A stretch of 64,000 nucleotides of DNA from Jiangella ureilytica (GCF_004348545.1 NZ_SMKL01000023.1:18974-82973); one strand, 5' to 3'; numbered from the stretch's first letter, positions 33,667 to 43,025 are shown. Made by a program: numbers and translations. The notes: generated by a model from the letters alone, not told the origin.

Positions 33667-34740
33667 GTGAGCACCCTGCGCGTCGGAGTCGTCGGCCTGG
33701 GCGAGGTCGCCCAGCTGATCCACCTGCCCATCATCGAGTCGCTGCCCGACCGCTTCGAGCTGACCGCGGTCTGCGACATCTCACCCGGTCTGCTGAAGAG
33801 CGTCGGCGACCGCTATCGGGTCAAGGACCGCTACGGCGACTTCCGCGACCTCATGGCCCCGGGCGCACTCGACTGCGTGTTCGTGCTCAACAGCGACGAG
33901 TACCACGCGGAGTGCGTCGTGGCGGCGCTGGATGCCGGCCTGCACGTGCTGGTCGAGAAGCCCATGTGCCTCAGCCCGCGAGAGGCGAAGGAGATCATCG
34001 CCGCGAGGGACCGGTCCGGGAGGACGGTCATGGTCGCCTACATGCGCCGCTTCGCCCCGGCATTCACCGAGGCGGTGGCCCGGCTTCCCGCGCTGGGCCC
34101 GATCCGCTACGTCCGGGTCCACGACGTGATCGGCGAGAACCGCCTGATCATCGACCAGACGGCGTTCGTCGAGCGGCCCGCCGACGTCCCGCCGGACCTG
34201 ATCGACCAGAAGTGGGCCCGTCGGGCAGCACTCGTCCGCGAGGCCATCGGCGACGTGCCCGAGGAGCTCGGCTGGACCTACGGCCTGCTCTGCGGGCTCG
34301 GCAGCCACGACCTGTCCGCGATGCGGGAGCTGATCGGCCGCCCGAAGAAGGTGGCGGCGGCAAAGATGTGGCGCAACGGCAGCTACGTCGTCGCGCTGCT
34401 CGACTACGGCGACTTCGTCGTCACCTACGAGACCGGCGTCGACGAGCAGCTGCGCTTCGACGCCCACATCGAGGTGTACGGCGCGAGCGGCTCGATGAAG
34501 GTGCAGTACGACACGCCGTACGTCCGGCACTTCCCCACCGTCCTCGAGATCGAGCGCACGGCCGGCGACTCCTACGAGCGCACCGTGGTGCGCCCGCACC
34601 TGAAGGACCCCTACACCCACGAGCTGGAGTACTTCCACGAGGTCGTCACCACCGGCGGGGTGCCGAAGACCACCCCCGAGGACTACGTGGAGGACATGGA
34701 GCTGTTCATCGACATCATCCGCGCCCTCGACCGGTCCTGA
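33667..34740 (+). CDS. Gfo/Idh/MocA-family oxidoreductase (first of three)
   Basis: NAD(P)-dependent sugar dehydrogenase-type protein of 357 residues. N-terminal Rossmann GVVGLGEVAQLIH (about 7), the EKPM motif (LHVLVEKPMCLS, about 97) whose Lys is the usual catalytic residue, and a C-terminal alpha/beta domain with GLGSHDLSAMRELIGRP (about 217) carrying the His/Asp region. GTG 33667 follows GAGGACAG. It heads the operon running to 39630. The family commonly oxidises a sugar ring hydroxyl, often to a 3-keto sugar. Confidence 0.88.
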   Translation: MSTLRVGVVGLGEVAQLIHLPIIESLPDRFELTAVCDISPGLLKSVGDRYRVKDRYGDFRDLMAPGALDCVFVLNSDEYHAECVVAALDAGLHVLVEKPMCLSPREAKEIIAARDRSGRTVMVAYMRRFAPAFTEAVARLPALGPIRYVRVHDVIGENRLIIDQTAFVERPADVPPDLIDQKWARRAALVREAIGDVPEELGWTYGLLCGLGSHDLSAMRELIGRPKKVAAAKMWRNGSYVVALLDYGDFVVTYETGVDEQLRFDAHIEVYGASGSMKVQYDTPYVRHFPTVLEIERTAGDSYERTVVRPHLKDPYTHELEYFHEVVTTGGVPKTTPEDYVEDMELFIDIIRALDRS

Positions 34741-34880
34741 GCCGCTGCCGGACCGCCGCCCACTTCCGAAGATAGGTCGAGCCGACCCGAGGAAAGGCGT
34801 CGTGGCCGCGGTCACCCCCGGCCTACCGTCGATCTCGTCCCGTCCCGGACGGACCTCCCGACCAGAAAGGCGCTGCTGCG

Positions 34881-35639
34881 ATGACCCAGACCCTGACCGA
34901 CGCCGACGTCGCCTTCTTCCGCGAGAACGGCTACCTGCTGCCGGGCCGCCAGCTGCTCTCCGAGGAGCGTCTGGCCCGGCTCGAGCAGATCTTCAACGAG
35001 CACCTCGCCGACAAGGGCGACAAGCTCTCCGACGAGCTCGACACGCCGCACTACCGCGACGACCGGCTGCTGGACTTCCTGATCTCCGACGAGGTGCTCG
35101 ACTGGATCGAGCCGCTCATCGGGCCCGACATCGCCCTGTGGACCAGCCACTTCATCTCGAAGGACCCGTTCACGGGCCGGGCCACGCCGTGGCACGAGGA
35201 CAGCGCCTTCTGGGAAGGCCGGTTCGACGACTACGACAACATCGTCACGATCTGGCTGGCGCTGGAGGACGGCTCGACCCGCGAGAACGGGTGCATGCGG
35301 GTGATCCCGGGCTCGCACCTGGGCGGCGGCTTCTCCGAGAACTACGAGCCGACCGACATGACCGAGCAGACCTTCCACGCGGGCCTCGCCGGCGTCGATG
35401 AGGAGCGCGCGGTCTACTTCGAGCTCGGACGCGGCGAGTTCTCCATGCACGACGGACGGATCATCCACGGCGCCGAGGCCAACACCAGCCCGGTCCGCCG
35501 CACCGGCTACACGATGCGCTACTTCCCCTCGTCGGTGAGGATGCGCGACGTGCCCCAGAACGAGGGCTGGAAGATCTGGCTGGCCCGCGGGCGCGACCTC
35601 GCCGGCAACGACTACGTCAACGTGCCCGCCCCCGCATGA
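34881..35639 (+). CDS. Phytanoyl-CoA dioxygenase (PhyH)-family Fe(II)/2-oxoglutarate enzyme
   Basis: Protein of 252 residues. The iron facial triad is visible: WHEDSAFW (His and Asp, about 103-110) and RIIHGAEAN (distal His, about 194). NGCMRVIPGSHLGG is the usual segment between them, and the Arg that binds 2-oxoglutarate follows in TGYTMRYF. Members hydroxylate small molecules or lipids; in sugar gene sets the substrate is rarely known. ATG 34881 was chosen for its AGAAAGG upstream. Its stop overlaps the next start (ATGA). Confidence 0.88.
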   Translation: MTQTLTDADVAFFRENGYLLPGRQLLSEERLARLEQIFNEHLADKGDKLSDELDTPHYRDDRLLDFLISDEVLDWIEPLIGPDIALWTSHFISKDPFTGRATPWHEDSAFWEGRFDDYDNIVTIWLALEDGSTRENGCMRVIPGSHLGGGFSENYEPTDMTEQTFHAGLAGVDEERAVYFELGRGEFSMHDGRIIHGAEANTSPVRRTGYTMRYFPSSVRMRDVPQNEGWKIWLARGRDLAGNDYVNVPAPA

Positions 35640-36553
35640 GGCTCGGCCTGCTCACCGCCTGCCTGCCCGGCGAGTCGCTCGCGGACGTCGCCGGGTGGGC
35701 CGGTGCGCACGGCTACGCCGCGCTGGAGGTCGCGGCCTGGCCCGACCGGCCCGGCCGCGACTGGGAGGCCAGCCACCTCGACGTCGAGTCCTTCGACGCG
35801 GCCGAGGCGGCGCGGGTCCGCGGCCTGCTCGCCGAGCACGACCTCGAGCTCTCGGCCGTCGCCTACTACGAGAACAACCTGCACGAGGACCCGGCCGTGC
35901 GCGAGGCCACGCACGACCACCTCCGGCGCTGCATCGACGCGGCACAGCTCCTGGGGGTCGGCCTGGTCGGCACGTTCGTGGGCCGCGACGTGTCCAGGAC
36001 CGTGGCCGAGAACCTGCGTCTCGCCGAGACGGTGCTCCCGCCGCTCGTCGAGTACGCGGCCGCCCGCGACGTGCGCCTGGTGATCGAGAACTGCCCGATG
36101 GAGGGATGGCACCCCGACGGGTATCCCGCCAACCTCGCCTACTCGCCCGAGCTCTGGGGCTGGCTGGCCGGGCTCGGCCTGTGGCTCAACTACGACCCTT
36201 CGCACCTGGCGTGGCTCGGCATCGATCCGGTCGCGGCGCTGGACGCCCACGCCGACCGGGTCCTGCACGTGCAGGCCAAGGACGTCGAGCTGCATCCGGC
36301 CGCCCGCAACCGCTACGGCGTCTTCGGCCGGGTCCTCGACCGCGAACCCTGGACGAGCGGCTGGTGGCGCTACCGGGTACCCGGACTGGGCGAGCTCGAC
36401 TGGGGCCGGCTGGTCGACGCCCTGCGCCGCGCCGGCTACGACGGCGTGGTCTCCGTCGAGCACGAGGACCCGGTCTGGAGCGGCACACCCGGCCGGATCC
36501 GGCAGGGCCTCGCCGTCGCCGAGCGCACCCTCGGCCCGTTGCTGGCGGCCTGA
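35636..36553 (+). CDS. Sugar phosphate isomerase/epimerase (TIM barrel)
   Basis: AP-endonuclease-2-fold protein of 305 residues. Motifs: HGYAALEVAAWP (about 24), LVIENCPMEGWHP (about 145, metal-binding Glu), LWLNYDPSHLAWLGID (Asp/His, about 185), HVQAKDVE (about 213) and VVSVEHEDPVW (Glu, about 275). Such enzymes isomerise or epimerise free or keto sugars and, in C-glycoside pathways, related proteins act with Gfo/Idh dehydrogenases. Start ATG 35636 overlaps the PhyH stop, so expression is coupled. Confidence 0.88.
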   Translation: MRLGLLTACLPGESLADVAGWAGAHGYAALEVAAWPDRPGRDWEASHLDVESFDAAEAARVRGLLAEHDLELSAVAYYENNLHEDPAVREATHDHLRRCIDAAQLLGVGLVGTFVGRDVSRTVAENLRLAETVLPPLVEYAAARDVRLVIENCPMEGWHPDGYPANLAYSPELWGWLAGLGLWLNYDPSHLAWLGIDPVAALDAHADRVLHVQAKDVELHPAARNRYGVFGRVLDREPWTSGWWRYRVPGLGELDWGRLVDALRRAGYDGVVSVEHEDPVWSGTPGRIRQGLAVAERTLGPLLAA

Positions 36554-36591
36554 CGCAGCCGCGCCCCGTCCCGACGCACGAAAGGCCGCCC

Positions 36592-38664
36592 ATGCACCGT
36601 GGTGTGTACTTCGACGCCTGGTTCCCCCGTCAGCACTGCTATCACCCGAGCCTGCCGCCGCGCCGGCTGCGGATGGTCGACGATCTCGTCGACTACCGCG
36701 CCACCGTGCTCGTCTGGGCCTCCATGGGCGGCGGGTCACTGGCGCTGCCCTACCTCGAGCAGGAGGCGTTCGGCCCGGTCGACGCCCGGTCGCGGTTCTA
36801 CGGCTTCGTCAACGACAGCGAGTTCATCGCGGCCTGCCACGAGCGCGGCATCAAGGTCCTCGGCATCGTGTTCGAGGCACAGGGCTGGGAGTTCCCGGTC
36901 GAGCTGAGCGAGGACGAGGACGAGGTGCTCGCGCTCAACGAGCTGCGCGGGGCCGGCAAGCGGGACTGGATGGGGCTGCGGGAGTTCTCGTCGAACCGCT
37001 ACCCGAAGCTGTGGCGGCCGGTCGAGCACTACTTCCCGGACGGGCTGGTCAACAGCGACGGCGAGCCGGTCACCGACCTCATCGAGGAGTGCGTGGTCCG
37101 CGACATCGACCAGCAGCCGTGCCACGCGCACTGGGTGGAATGCCCGGACCGCGAGCACCAGTGCTTCTACATGGACCGCAACAACCCGGTCTGGCGCGAG
37201 TATCTCAAGGCGGTCATCCGGATCCAGATCGACGCCGGCGTCGACGGCATCCAGCTCGACGAGGCAGAGCTGCCGATGGGCGCGTTCCAGTACGGCGCGT
37301 GCTTCTGCAAGGACTGCATGAAGGGCTTCCGCGCGTATTTGCAGGGCCTGAAGCCCTCCCAGGTCGACATCGCCCTCGACGGTGTCGACCTCGCCACCTT
37401 CCACTACGGCGAGTGGCTGCTGGAGCGCGGCTACGACTTCAGGTCCGGCCGCGAGACCACCCCGCTGTTCGGCGACTACTACGCCTTCCAGTGCCGGGCG
37501 ATCAAGACCTACTTCGCCGAGCTCGCCGGCTACGCCCGCGAGTACGCCCGCTCCGCGGGCCGCGAGATCGTCGTCTCGGGCAACTTCTTCAACCTCGAGC
37601 CGATGTACCTGGCGCTCGCCGACGACGTCGACCTGATCATCACGGAGATGCGCAACACGACGTACCGGCAGCCGGAGTGGTACCGCTACGTCGCGGCGTT
37701 CGCCGGCGACAAGGACGTCGTGGTGGTGGAGAACCCGTACGGCGGCGTCGTGCCGGAGCTGATCGGCCTGCTGGCCGAGGGCAAGGGCCACGACCTGTTC
37801 CGGCTGTCGCTGTTCGAGGCGGCAGCGCTGGGCGCGAACATGTCGGTGCCCTACGGCTCCTGGATGGGCAGCGTCATCGAGGACTCGTTCTACGCCCCGC
37901 ACGGCCTGGCGAGCGAGATCCAGGCGTTCCTCGCCGACCACGAGCACCTGTTCGCCCGCCGCACCGTCAACGAGGTCGCCGTCGTCTTCAGCGTCGCGGC
38001 CACCCGCGAGCTGATCGGCAGGGCCGACGCCAGCGACAACACCACCAACCGCCGCGACGAGTCGGTCGTGGTGCCCTACCGGGCGGTGACCAGCGCGCTG
38101 GCCGGCGCCGCGGTGCCGTTCGACGTGGTCATCTGGGCCGACGGCGTGACGGCGCCGGACCGCGCCACCGCCGGTGAGCTGGAGCGGTACTCGACGGTGG
38201 TGCTTCCCGACGTCCACCTGCTCACCGAGGCGCAGGCCGCGGCGGTTGAGGGCTACCTCGCCGGCGGCGGGACCGTGGTCACCACCGACCGCGTGGCCGG
38301 CGGCCTCCCGCGCCACGAGCGGCTCCGGTCCGCCGGCCGCACCTCCGTCGACGACCTGCTCCCGCACGGCCGCCAGGTCGAGACACCGGTGCCGGTCGCG
38401 GCGAACCTCCAGCGGCTCGCCGACGGCTCCGTCGCCCTGCACCTGGTCAACTACGACTACGACGCGGCGGCCGACGCGGTCCGCACGCTCACCGACGTGC
38501 CGCTGCGGGTCCGGCTGCCCGAGGCGAGACGGCACGCGACCGTGGTCTCCAGCGACGGCAAGCGCACAGCCCTGGAGGTCACGCGGGAGGACGGCGCGCA
38601 CCTGGTGGTCCTCGACCGGCTGGGTGTCTACTCGATCGTGGTGTTCCACGACGGCGAGCTCTGA
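36592..38664 (+). CDS. GH42-like TIM-barrel plus glutamine-amidotransferase-like domain protein, function unknown
   Basis: Protein of 690 residues, no signal peptide. Residues 1-430 look like a glycoside-hydrolase-type TIM barrel, with VYFDAWFPRQH, FEAQGWEFP, DGIQLDEAELPMGAFQYGAC (Asp/Glu candidates near 223) and CKDC. Residues about 450-590 look like the trimerisation (GATase-like) domain of GH42 beta-galactosidases, with YRAVTSALAGAAVPFDVV and TVVLPDVHLLTEAQAAAV. A small beta domain ends it. The CxCxxC stretch near 237 (ACFCKDCMKGF) could bind metal. It is the largest gene of the operon, 38 bases after the isomerase. A glycosidase role is inferred; activity is not established. Confidence 0.7.
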   Translation: MHRGVYFDAWFPRQHCYHPSLPPRRLRMVDDLVDYRATVLVWASMGGGSLALPYLEQEAFGPVDARSRFYGFVNDSEFIAACHERGIKVLGIVFEAQGWEFPVELSEDEDEVLALNELRGAGKRDWMGLREFSSNRYPKLWRPVEHYFPDGLVNSDGEPVTDLIEECVVRDIDQQPCHAHWVECPDREHQCFYMDRNNPVWREYLKAVIRIQIDAGVDGIQLDEAELPMGAFQYGACFCKDCMKGFRAYLQGLKPSQVDIALDGVDLATFHYGEWLLERGYDFRSGRETTPLFGDYYAFQCRAIKTYFAELAGYAREYARSAGREIVVSGNFFNLEPMYLALADDVDLIITEMRNTTYRQPEWYRYVAAFAGDKDVVVVENPYGGVVPELIGLLAEGKGHDLFRLSLFEAAALGANMSVPYGSWMGSVIEDSFYAPHGLASEIQAFLADHEHLFARRTVNEVAVVFSVAATRELIGRADASDNTTNRRDESVVVPYRAVTSALAGAAVPFDVVIWADGVTAPDRATAGELERYSTVVLPDVHLLTEAQAAAVEGYLAGGGTVVTTDRVAGGLPRHERLRSAGRTSVDDLLPHGRQVETPVPVAANLQRLADGSVALHLVNYDYDAAADAVRTLTDVPLRVRLPEARRHATVVSSDGKRTALEVTREDGAHLVVLDRLGVYSIVVFHDGEL

Positions 38665-38676
38665 GAGGCCGGGGAC

Positions 38677-39630
38677 GTGCGGATCGCGGTGTTGCGGGGC
38701 CGGGAGGGCTTCGAGATCGAGGAGGCGCCGGTGCCACGGGTCCGGCCCGACGAGGTGCTGGTCCGGGTGGTCGCCTCGGGGGTCTGCGCCTCCGAGCTGG
38801 AGACGTGGGCCGAGGGCCCGGGCGCGGGCGAGGCCCGCCACCTCGGCCACGAGGTGAGCGGCATCGTCACCGAGGCCGGCGCGGAGGCGGGCGGCGTGAC
38901 CGTCGGCGACCGGGTCGGCGTCTGGGTCACCGAGCGCGGGTTCGCGGAGTACGTCGCCGTCCGTGCGGCGTACTGCTTCCCGGCCGGCGCCGGACCTCTC
39001 GAGGAGGCGCTGGCCGAGCCGATCGCGTGCGCCGTGAACGCCGTGGAGCTGGCCGCTCCCCGGCTCGGCGACGACGTCGTGGTCATCGGCGCGGGCTTCA
39101 TGGGCAACCTGGTCCAGACGCTCGTCGCGCTGCGCGGCCCACGCCAGCTGATCGTCGCCGACACCCGCGCCGACGCGCTCGGCCGGGCCGGCCGGCTGGG
39201 CGCCGCCGCCGTCGTCGACGTCACCCGCGAGTCCCTCGCCGATGTCGTCCACGACCGGACCGGCGGCCGTGGCGCGGACGTCACGTTCGAGTGCACGGGC
39301 ACCCAGGCCGGCCTCACCACCTGTGGCGACGTGACCCGGATGAGCGGCACGGTCGCGATCGTCGGCTTCCACCAGGGGGCGCCCCGCCGGGTCGACCTGG
39401 CCCACTGGAACTGGATGGCGTTCTCGATCGCCAACGCGCATTTCCGCGACCCGGGCACGATCATGCGCGGCATGGAGACCGGCATGCGCCTCGTCTCGTC
39501 CGGGGTGCTGTCGCTGGCCGGCCTGGTCACCCACCGCTTCCCGCTCGAGCGGATCGACGACGCGTTCGCGACCCTGCGCGACAAGCCCGAGGGCTTCGTG
39601 AAGGCGGTGATCGTCCTGCCTGAGGGGTGA
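38677..39630 (+). CDS. Zinc-type medium-chain dehydrogenase/reductase
   Basis: Protein of 317 residues. Catalytic-domain motifs: SGVCASELETW (catalytic Cys, about 31) and HLGHEVSG (His/Glu, about 55). The coenzyme domain has VVVIGAGFMGNLVQTL (about 137) and FECTGTQ. The four-Cys structural zinc loop is missing, as in short sorbitol or threonine dehydrogenase-like members. GTG 38677 is 12 bases after the preceding stop. It ends the operon; the convergent LacI gene begins eight bases on. Probably oxidises a sugar or polyol. Confidence 0.88.
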   Translation: MRIAVLRGREGFEIEEAPVPRVRPDEVLVRVVASGVCASELETWAEGPGAGEARHLGHEVSGIVTEAGAEAGGVTVGDRVGVWVTERGFAEYVAVRAAYCFPAGAGPLEEALAEPIACAVNAVELAAPRLGDDVVVIGAGFMGNLVQTLVALRGPRQLIVADTRADALGRAGRLGAAAVVDVTRESLADVVHDRTGGRGADVTFECTGTQAGLTTCGDVTRMSGTVAIVGFHQGAPRRVDLAHWNWMAFSIANAHFRDPGTIMRGMETGMRLVSSGVLSLAGLVTHRFPLERIDDAFATLRDKPEGFVKAVIVLPEG

Positions 39631-39637
39631 GCCGCCG

Positions 39638-40666
39638 TCAGGCGGTGCCGCGGACGACGAGCGGGCAGGGCAGGACGACGGTGCGCCCGGCCCCGGTGTA
39701 GCGCCCCGACAGCCGGCTCAGGAGCAGGTCGCCGGCGGTGCTGCCCGCCTCGTAGGCCGGGTTGCGCACGGTGGTGAGCTGAGGGGTGACGATGGTCGCG
39801 GCGTCGACGTCGTCGAACCCCATGATCGCGACGTCGCCGGGCACCTCGAGCTCCAGCTCGTGGGCGACGTCGAGGGCACCGATCGCCATCAGGTCGTTGG
39901 CGCAGAACACGGCGTCCGGAGGCGAGTCGAGTGCCATCAGCGACCGCATGGCCTGGTAGCCGCCCTTGCGGGTCCAGTCGCCCCGCACCATCAGCTCGGC
40001 GGCCACCTTGTGCTTCGCGGCCTGCATCGCGGCCCGGAAGCCCGCGGTGCGCTGCGACCCGTAGCGCTGCGGTCCCTGGATCATGGCGATGCGCCGGTAG
40101 CCGCGCGACGTGAGGAACGCCGTGGCCTCGCGTGACCCGGCTTCGTCGTCGGGGGTGATCGCGTCGCACAGCGGGTGGTCGAGGTGGTCCCCGATGCAGA
40201 TGATGGGGGTGGAGCTCTCGCCCGGGCCGAAGGTGATGTCCGAGACGGTCTCGCCCGAGGCGAACACGATGCCGTCGACGCCGCGGTCCATGACGTCCTC
40301 GAAGAACTTGCGCTCGCGCTCGTGCTGGCCGTCGGTGTTGCAGACGTAGGTGCCGTATCCGGCCGAGTCGACGGCGTCGGCCAGGCCTCGCGTCAGCACC
40401 GCGTAGAAGGGGTTCGTGATGTCCGGCACGACGATCGCGATCATGTGCGACTGCCGGGTCCGGAGGTTGCGCGCGACGTGGTTGGGGCGGTAGCCGAGCT
40501 CGCGGATCGCCTCCATCACGACCTCGCGGGTCGTCGCGTTGACGACGCGCTTGCCCGAGAGCACGTGCGAGACGGTCGTCGGGCTGACGCCCGCGCGGTC
40601 GGCGACGTTGGCGATGGTGACGCGGGTCGGCGTCGCCGGCGCTTCGGCCCTGTCGCTCCACGACAT
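39638..40666 (-). CDS. LacI-family repressor, likely regulator of the island
   Basis: DNA-binding regulator of 342 residues. N-terminal LacI helix-turn-helix and hinge: TIANVADRAGVSPTTVSHVL (about 17-36) and RPNHVARNLRTRQSH. The periplasmic-binding-protein-like effector domain follows, with IVVPDITNPFYAVL (about 78), DGIVFASGE, FCANDLMAIGALD and VAIMGFDDVD. It is divergent from the AraC gene, with an operator between them. The six operators in this island have the CG-centred palindrome expected for LacI proteins, and this is the only LacI gene here. A sugar or its keto form is the likely inducer. Confidence 0.93.
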   Translation of the reverse strand: MSWSDRAEAPATPTRVTIANVADRAGVSPTTVSHVLSGKRVVNATTREVVMEAIRELGYRPNHVARNLRTRQSHMIAIVVPDITNPFYAVLTRGLADAVDSAGYGTYVCNTDGQHERERKFFEDVMDRGVDGIVFASGETVSDITFGPGESSTPIICIGDHLDHPLCDAITPDDEAGSREATAFLTSRGYRRIAMIQGPQRYGSQRTAGFRAAMQAAKHKVAAELMVRGDWTRKGGYQAMRSLMALDSPPDAVFCANDLMAIGALDVAHELELEVPGDVAIMGFDDVDAATIVTPQLTTVRNPAYEAGSTAGDLLLSRLSGRYTGAGRTVVLPCPLVVRGTA

Positions 40667-40684
40667 GGCGCTACTGTACGTGAG

Positions 40685-40698
40685 TCAAATCGATTTGA
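40685..40698. promoter_or_regulatory. LacI-type operator between lacI and araC genes
   Basis: TCAAATCGATTTGA is a perfect 14-bp palindrome, the most symmetrical of the six. It lies 19 bases from the LacI start and 16 from the AraC start, so it could regulate both, including autoregulation. Confidence 0.85.
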
Positions 40699-40713
40699 GC
40701 CGACGAGGCGCCG

Positions 40714-41556
40714 ATGACCGACCTGATCGAGCGGTACACCGTCGAGTCGCTGCTGCCGGTGGACCTCGGTGCCCGCGTGATCCGGCAGCGGCTCTCCTCC
40801 GTCGGCGTCCACTGGCACGACTACTACGAGCTGTGCCTGGTGCTCTCCGGCGCGGCCGAGCACGTGCTCAACGGGGAGTCCCGCACCATCGGCGCCGGCA
40901 GCGCGTTCCTGCTCTCCCCGGCCGACCTCCACGAGATCCGCGTGCTGGGGCCGGAGCCGCTGGACTGCTACAACACGGTGATCGAGCCGGCCGTCATGGA
41001 GCGGCAGCTGGAGGCGCTCGGCCCGGCGGCGGTGCACCGGTTCCCGTGGCGCGCCGACGACTTCGGCGCGGCCGAGCCCGACCTCCGGCGCCTGCGATCG
41101 GAGTGCGAGCGGCCGCGCCCGGGGTCGCGGCTGCTCGTCGAGTCGCTGGTCGCCTGCCTGGTCGTCGAGCTGGCGCGGCGCTGCGAGGTCGACGACGGAC
41201 CCCGGCCGGGCCGGCCGCCCAGCGAGGAGCACCTCCGCGACGCGATCCTCTTCGTCGACCGCCACTTCCGCGAGCCGATCACCCTGGCCGACGTCGCGTC
41301 GCGGGCCCACCTCTCCGCGAACTACTTCAGCGAGCGCTTCCGGCACTACACGGGCACGCCGTTCCAGCTGTACCTCCAGGAGCGCCGGTTGCGGTTCGCT
41401 CGGGCGCTGCTGGCGGCGTCGGCCCTGTCGGTGTCCGAGGTCTGCCACGCGTCGGGATTCAACAGCCTGTCGCACTTCGGCCGCGCGTACCGGCGACGGT
41501 ACGGCGCCGCGCCGTCGGCAGAGACGGCCGCGGCGAGTGACGTCACGGAAGCATGA
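40714..41556 (+). CDS. AraC-family regulator with cupin sensor domain
   Basis: Protein of 280 residues. Residues about 20-110 form a cupin-like ligand domain (VHWHDYYELCLVLSGAAEHV; LLSPADLHEIR). The AraC double helix-turn-helix lies at about 172-270, with PITLADVASRAHLSANYFSE and VSEVCHASGFNSLSHFGRAY. ATG 40714 is preceded by GAGG at six bases. It is transcribed away from the LacI gene and toward the transporter operon, which it may activate in response to the imported sugar. Confidence 0.93.
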   Translation: MTDLIERYTVESLLPVDLGARVIRQRLSSVGVHWHDYYELCLVLSGAAEHVLNGESRTIGAGSAFLLSPADLHEIRVLGPEPLDCYNTVIEPAVMERQLEALGPAAVHRFPWRADDFGAAEPDLRRLRSECERPRPGSRLLVESLVACLVVELARRCEVDDGPRPGRPPSEEHLRDAILFVDRHFREPITLADVASRAHLSANYFSERFRHYTGTPFQLYLQERRLRFARALLAASALSVSEVCHASGFNSLSHFGRAYRRRYGAAPSAETAAASDVTEA

Positions 41557-41594
41557 AGATGTGACGCGAGTGTGACGAGAACCACCTCGATCCC

Positions 41595-41647
41595 TTGACA
41601 CGAGCCGCACCGGCAACGATGCTTCCCGCCAGAGCCAAACGATTTGC
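41595..41647 (+). promoter_or_regulatory. Promoter and operator for the ABC importer operon
   Basis: TTGACA (41595-41600), 17 bases, and GATGCT (41618-41623) form the promoter. The operator GCCAAACGATTTGC (41634-41647) follows just downstream of the predicted start. The binding-protein gene begins 59 bases later. Confidence 0.8.
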
Positions 41648-41705
41648 ATCGATGTCGCATTCAGGCATCGGACCGTCCACCGGAGTGAGCAAAGGAGCTG
41701 GTTCG

Positions 41706-43025
41706 GTGAGGTTCAAGTTGTCCCGGAGGGCGGCCGCCGTGGCCGTCGCCATCTCGATCACGTCCGTGGGCCTGTCCGCCTGTGGCGGCGAGTCCGGCGA
41801 GCCGGACAGCGCGCCGCAAGGCGAGGGCGAAGGGCCGGTCCAGGCCCCGGAGGAACCCACGACGGTCTCGTTCTTCTCGTGGATCGGCAACCAGCCGGAG
41901 ATGCAGCTGCTGGCCGAGGAGTTCCAGAAGGAGCATCCCACCATCACGATCGAGTTCGAGAACGTCCCGGCCGAGCAGGCCGCCCAGGTCCTGACCACGC
42001 GCATCGCGGGGAACAACGCCCCCGACGTCGCGTACGTCAACGCGAGCGACACCGCCGACTACGCCTCGCGCGGCGCCGCGGTCGACCTGCAGAACTACAT
42101 CGACCGTAGCGACGTGGTGGATCCCGACGACTACGTCGAGGCCTTCAAGACCTTCGTCACCTACGACGACGCGATGTGGGGCCTGCCGATGGGCGGCGAG
42201 ACGACCGGCCTGTTCTACCGCATCGACATGTTCGAGGCGGCCGGCATCGCCGCTCCCCCCACCACCTGGGAGCAGTTCGAGGAGGCGGCAGCCGCGCTGA
42301 CCGACCCGGCGGCCGGCACCTACGGGTTCGAGATGTTCGCACCGGAGTCGGCGTACTACTGGTACCCGTGGCTCTACCAGGCCGGCGGCGACCTGCTGAG
42401 CGAGGACGGCGAGGTTCTGTTCACCAGCGACGAGGCCCGCGAGGCCGCGGACTTCTACGTCGGCCTCGCCCAGTACGCGCCGCCGGACTACCTGAACTCC
42501 AACTCCTGGGACGGCCGGGTCGCCTTCGCCGAGGGGCAGGTCGCCATGTACATGGCCGGCGCGTGGTTCGCCGGCACCCTCAGCGAGGAGTTCCCCGACA
42601 TCGAGGGCAAGTGGGCCACCGCGCCGCTTCCCGAGGGCCCGGCCGGCTGCAAGACCACGATCGCCGGCGACGCGCTGGTGATGATGGACCAGACCGACAA
42701 CCCGGACGCCGCCTGGCTGTGGATGGAGTTCCTCTCCCGGCCCGAGACCCTCGCGCGCCTGACCTACGAGACCGAGGGCACGCTCCTGCCGCCGCTGACC
42801 TCCCTGCTCGAGGGCGAGGCGATCACCCAGGAGAAGCCGATCCTGCAGGGCTTCATCGACCTGATGCCGTGCGGCGTCGCGAGCACCGTCGCCAATCCGC
42901 AGTTCCCGCGGATCGAGACCGTGCTCAACGAGGAGCTCGGGAAGGCCATCTACGGTGAGCAGAGCGCCGAGGACGCGCTGAACAACACCGCGACACAGGC
43001 CGAGGCGATACTCGCCCGCGGCTGA
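41706..43025 (+). CDS. Sugar ABC transporter substrate-binding lipoprotein
   Basis: Secreted family-1 solute-binding protein of 439 residues. A lipoprotein signal peptide (1-25) ends in the lipobox LSAC. Mature-protein marks include SFFSWIGNQPEMQLLAEEFQ, PDVAYVNASD, WGLPMGGETTGLFYRID and FAEGQVAMYMAGAWF. It captures a sugar outside the cell for the two permeases that follow. GTG 41706 is set by AAAGGAG; an upstream in-frame start at 41595 would put promoter sequence inside the coding region. The gene lies 15 bases before permease 1. Confidence 0.93.
   Translation: MRFKLSRRAAAVAVAISITSVGLSACGGESGEPDSAPQGEGEGPVQAPEEPTTVSFFSWIGNQPEMQLLAEEFQKEHPTITIEFENVPAEQAAQVLTTRIAGNNAPDVAYVNASDTADYASRGAAVDLQNYIDRSDVVDPDDYVEAFKTFVTYDDAMWGLPMGGETTGLFYRIDMFEAAGIAAPPTTWEQFEEAAAALTDPAAGTYGFEMFAPESAYYWYPWLYQAGGDLLSEDGEVLFTSDEAREAADFYVGLAQYAPPDYLNSNSWDGRVAFAEGQVAMYMAGAWFAGTLSEEFPDIEGKWATAPLPEGPAGCKTTIAGDALVMMDQTDNPDAAWLWMEFLSRPETLARLTYETEGTLLPPLTSLLEGEAITQEKPILQGFIDLMPCGVASTVANPQFPRIETVLNEELGKAIYGEQSAEDALNNTATQAEAILARG

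Noticed and set aside
36736..39534. 932-codon minus-strand frame across the GH42-like and dehydrogenase genes
   Set aside because: Antisense shadow; it has no recognisable domain, while the plus strand carries clear families.
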